DNA from: Mesorhizobium sp.
Lineage (GTDB): Bacteria; Pseudomonadota; Alphaproteobacteria; Rhizobiales; Rhizobiaceae
DNA length: 54,167 nt
Reading direction: 5' to 3'
Assembly (NCBI GenBank): GCA_004020545.1
Contig: SAQE01000041.1
Location: forward strand, 1 to 54,167
Each line of letters begins with the position of its first letter. Within the stretch, counting starts at the first letter, position 1. A program made the position numbers and the translations under genes. Shown here in pieces: positions 51,932-54,167 of this stretch. The notes under the pieces were generated by a model, which ran no database searches, was not told where the DNA came from, and saw only the letters and a program-made list of their open reading frames with translations.

Positions 51932-52714
51932 TCACAACACGCTGGTGATCCCGCCATCCACCAAGAGCGTCTGTCCCGTCACGAAGCTGGCGGCGTCGGA
52001 GGCCAGGAACACGGCGGCGCCGGCGAGTTCCTCGACATCGCCCCAGCGCCGCATCGGCGTGCGGCCGGTGAGCCAGCCGGAAAATGTCTCGTCGGCGACG
52101 AGGGCGGCATTGAGCTCGGTCTTGAAATAGCCGGGGGCTATGGCGTTGACGCGCACGCCGTGCTGGCCCCATTCGCCGGCCATCGACTTGGTCAGCATGG
52201 TAATAGCCCCCTTGCTCGCCGCGTAAGGCGCGATCGAGGGGCGGGCAAGCACGCTCTGCACCGAGGAGACATTGATGATCGAACCCTTGCGCCGGGCGAT
52301 CATGCCTTTCACCACGGCCCGGCTCACCTTGAACACGCCGTCGAGGTTTGTGGCCATCAGCGCATCCCAGTCGGCGTCGCTGAAAGTCTCCAGCGGCGCG
52401 CGGCGCTGGATGCCGGCATTGTTGACTAGGATGTCGATCGGGCCGGCACCGGCTTCCGTGGCCGCAATGGCGCTATCGACCGACTGCGTGTCGGTCACGT
52501 CGATCACGGATTCCGCCACCGTGTAGCCTTCGCCGCGCAGACGGTCGCCGGCGGGTTTCAACTCCTCCGCCTTGCGGCCGCCGATCGTGACGCGCGCGCC
52601 GGCGCCGGCAAGCGCCTCGGCGAAGGCAAGCCCCAGCCCGCGGCTGGCGCCGGTGATGAAGGCATGTCTGCCCTCGAGGCCGAACAGGCGGCCGAGATAG
52701 TCAGTCGAACGCAA
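51932..52714 (-). CDS. SDR-family oxidoreductase
   Basis: A 260-residue short-chain dehydrogenase. The nucleotide motif is TGASRGLGLAFAEALAGAGA, NNAG follows, and the active site is SSVQS...YAASKGA with Ser, Tyr and Lys. The start is the TTG at 52714 (MRSTDYLGRLFGLEG), supported by an AAGGTG element 6 bp upstream; no better in-frame ATG exists. The closest families are gluconate 5-dehydrogenase-like SDRs. It may be controlled by the LysR gene at 53268. Confidence 0.88.
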   Translation of the reverse strand: MRSTDYLGRLFGLEGRHAFITGASRGLGLAFAEALAGAGARVTIGGRKAEELKPAGDRLRGEGYTVAESVIDVTDTQSVDSAIAATEAGAGPIDILVNNAGIQRRAPLETFSDADWDALMATNLDGVFKVSRAVVKGMIARRKGSIINVSSVQSVLARPSIAPYAASKGAITMLTKSMAGEWGQHGVRVNAIAPGYFKTELNAALVADETFSGWLTGRTPMRRWGDVEELAGAAVFLASDAASFVTGQTLLVDGGITSVL

Positions 52715-52872
52715 TTTGCACCTTCATCGATTGTCGCCGGCAAGCCCGCCGGCCCTCGACAGCGTGCCGCGTGGCTCGATGAAGCGCAAGGCACTTGCCG
52801 CCTTCGGCCGTCGCTGCGGTCGACGGGTCAGCAAGGACGCCGAACGCAAGGCGGCCTCAGCCAGCTTGTCGC

Positions 52873-53163
52873 TCAGCGCTTCGGACCGAAGCCAGGATAA
52901 GGATTGAGCGGCACGATCGCCGCGATGTCCATCATGCCGGCTTCGATCAGCGGCAGGGTGGCGAGATGGCCTCGCACCTCCTTCTCGTCGGCCGCTTCGA
53001 ACATCATGCCGCTGCCGGGAATGTCGCCGCGGTTCCAGATCTGGCGCACGGCGCCTTGCGCATAGAGGGTCTTGCGCTGCTCGGACTCATTGGGAAGCAG
53101 CGGTGCGAAATCGGCGTCGCTGAACTTTTCGGTGTTGCGGGTGAGAAGGGCAAAGAACTGCAT
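52873..53163 (-). CDS. Small dimeric alpha/beta-barrel protein (muconolactone isomerase-like)
   Basis: A 96-residue protein: MQFFALLTRNTEKFSDADFAPLLPNE opens it and ALYAQGAVRQIWNRGDIPG-type sequence (LYAQGAVRQIWNRGDIPGS) and MMFEAADEKEVRGHLATLPLIEAGMMD follow. This is the pattern of YciI/muconolactone isomerase-like ferredoxin folds. The start at 53163 is the first good ATG. It is upstream of the SDR gene on the same strand and divergent from a LysR gene, so it is a likely regulated target. Function unknown. Confidence 0.75.
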   Translation of the reverse strand: MQFFALLTRNTEKFSDADFAPLLPNESEQRKTLYAQGAVRQIWNRGDIPGSGMMFEAADEKEVRGHLATLPLIEAGMMDIAAIVPLNPYPGFGPKR

Positions 53164-53231
53164 GGCGGTCTCCTTTGTGGCCGGTTGATACGGGGAGATA
53201 TCGCGCCGTCTGGTCAGACTGTCCAAGACTG

Positions 53232-53255
53232 ATTAGGCTAAAGTTAAGACCTAAT
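53232..53255. promoter_or_regulatory. LysR-type operator, ATTAGG-N12-CCTAAT
   Basis: ATTAGG (53232-53237) and CCTAAT (53250-53255) are perfect inverted repeats with 12 bp between. The element is 12 bp upstream of the LysR ATG, in the divergent gap, so it may control both directions. Confidence 0.65.
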
Positions 53256-53267
53256 GGGACTTAGAGA

Positions 53268-54152
53268 ATGCTCGACCTGCGCCAAATCAGATATTTCGTC
53301 GCCGTCGCCGAGGCCGGCAATGTCGGCCGCGCCGCCGCGCAGCTGCACATCTCGCAATCGCCTTTGAGCCGGCAGATCATGCAGCTCGAGGAGCAGCTCG
53401 GCGTGGCGCTGTTCGAGCGCGCCAGGCAGCGTGTCCATCTCAACGCCGAGGGCAGGGCCTTCCTTGCCGAGGCCCTGGCGCTGTTGGCCAACGCCGCGCG
53501 ATTGGAGGAGCTCGGCCGCAATCTTGCCAGCGGCGCTGCGGGCAGCCTCGCCATCGGCTATGTCGAAGGCGCGGTGCATGCCGGGCTGGTTGCCGCGATG
53601 CTGCGCGAGTTCCGCCGCGAACGGCCGGATTTCCATCTGCAACTAAGGAGCCGGCGCACTGCCGCGCAGTTCGAGGATCTGCGAAGCCGAGCGCTCGACC
53701 TTGGCTTCGTCTACGCGCCGGCGCCGAAAGGGGATCCCGACATTGAGAGCATGCTCGTGCGGCGCGAGCCGCTGGTGCTGGCAATCCCCGAGGGCGATCC
53801 GCTTGTCGATGTCGCCGATATCCGGCCCAGCCATCTCGACGGCCGCATATGGATCACCGTCGTTCGGCAACCGGACGACACCAACCGGGCGCAGTTCCTG
53901 GCGGCCTGTGTCGAGGCCGGCTTCATGCCAGACATCGCCTATGAGACAGCCGATCCCCTGACTTCGCTCGGCCTGGTCAGCGCCGGGCTCGGCCTCGCGA
54001 CGGTCCAGACCAGCCTGCAGAGTGCCGCACCGCCCGGCATCGTCTTCCGCGACCTGCCGTGGTTCCAGCGCAGCGTTGCCATCCATCTCGCCTGGCGGCG
54101 CAATGATCGCAGGCCGGTAATTGGGGATTTGAGGGAAGCAGTAGGGGAGTAG
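53268..54152 (+). CDS. LysR-family regulator
   Basis: A 294-residue LysR regulator: MLDLRQIRYFVAVAEAGNVGRAAAQLHISQSPLSRQIMQLEEQLG is the winged helix-turn-helix, and the effector domain follows (about 90-290). This opening is typical of BenM/CatR-like regulators of aromatic catabolism, and the divergent small protein is of the muconolactone isomerase type. The gene likely controls the divergent genes through the ATTAGG-CCTAAT site. Its stop codon lies in an 8-bp tandem repeat. Confidence 0.92.
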   Translation: MLDLRQIRYFVAVAEAGNVGRAAAQLHISQSPLSRQIMQLEEQLGVALFERARQRVHLNAEGRAFLAEALALLANAARLEELGRNLASGAAGSLAIGYVEGAVHAGLVAAMLREFRRERPDFHLQLRSRRTAAQFEDLRSRALDLGFVYAPAPKGDPDIESMLVRREPLVLAIPEGDPLVDVADIRPSHLDGRIWITVVRQPDDTNRAQFLAACVEAGFMPDIAYETADPLTSLGLVSAGLGLATVQTSLQSAAPPGIVFRDLPWFQRSVAIHLAWRRNDRRPVIGDLREAVGE

Positions 54153-54167
54153 GGGAGTAGGGGAGTA
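54141..54167. repeat. Octamer tandem repeat GTAGGGGA
   Basis: GTAGGGGA repeats three times from 54141, plus GTA, and continues past the window edge. It includes the stop codon of the LysR gene (TAG at 54150-54152). The 8-bp period places TAG in all three frames. Confidence 0.85.

Overview
The window looks like chromosomal DNA of an alphaproteobacterium of the order Rhizobiales, most likely Mesorhizobium or a close relative. The reasons are the high G+C content, the rhizobial gene order (rpoZ-rsh-pyrE, then acpS-lepB-rnc-era and recO), the palindromic intergenic repeats, and the many alphaproteobacterial families (TIGR02301, DUF2062, GFA, YgfZ, family 5 UDG). The genus is inferred from remembered protein resemblance, not from a search. 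No tRNA, rRNA, CRISPR array, prophage or complete insertion sequence was seen.

Layout. 0.2-7 kb: an alpha/beta hydrolase, a soluble lytic transglycosylase, dapA-smpB, a GH25 muramidase, and a coupled NYN nuclease/uracil-DNA glycosylase pair. 7-14.7 kb: the housekeeping block rpoZ, rsh, pyrE, a VOC protein, a DUF2062 membrane protein, and the tightly packed acpS-lepB-rnc-era. 14.7-19.3 kb: an accessory insert between era and recO, holding a phosphotransferase, an acetyltransferase toxin/DUF1778 antitoxin pair, a large MscS channel and a decayed second copy of the toxin-antitoxin locus. 19.3-24.2 kb: recO, a Nudix hydrolase, a giant DUF2339 membrane protein and a PemK-like/Phd-like pair. 24.4-28.8 kb: an ECF sigma/anti-sigma pair with its own candidate promoter, followed by a three-gene operon (GNAT-C39 peptidase fusion, RimK-like ATP-grasp ligase, DUF3303 protein). 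This operon is the best candidate for a poorly described system.

28.8-40 kb: a LysR regulator divergent from a fatty acid desaturase with a clear operator between them, a PAS-PAS-GGDEF-EAL protein, an HD hydrolase coupled to YgfZ, a dihydroorotase-like amidohydrolase with an altered metal motif, a possible broken two-gene module, several small conserved proteins, a Nudix hydrolase and a YedK/HMCES protein. 40-48.5 kb: cysS, a DUF559 nuclease whose start codon lies in the arm of a 183-bp inverted repeat, a chain of overlapping genes (VOC, two GFA paralogues, proline iminopeptidase), cimA, rarD and a glutathione transferase, with two more long inverted repeats. 48.5-54.2 kb: ZntB, a secreted metallo-beta-lactamase-fold protein with a TPR partner, DoxX, and an SDR plus a small dimeric-barrel protein divergent from a LysR regulator.

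The main structural themes are: (i) palindromic repeats that share a core but have different self-complementary outer arms; (ii) three long inverted repeats, two with a common arm; (iii) two intact toxin-antitoxin loci and one relic; (iv) short tandem repeats over stop codons that close all three frames.
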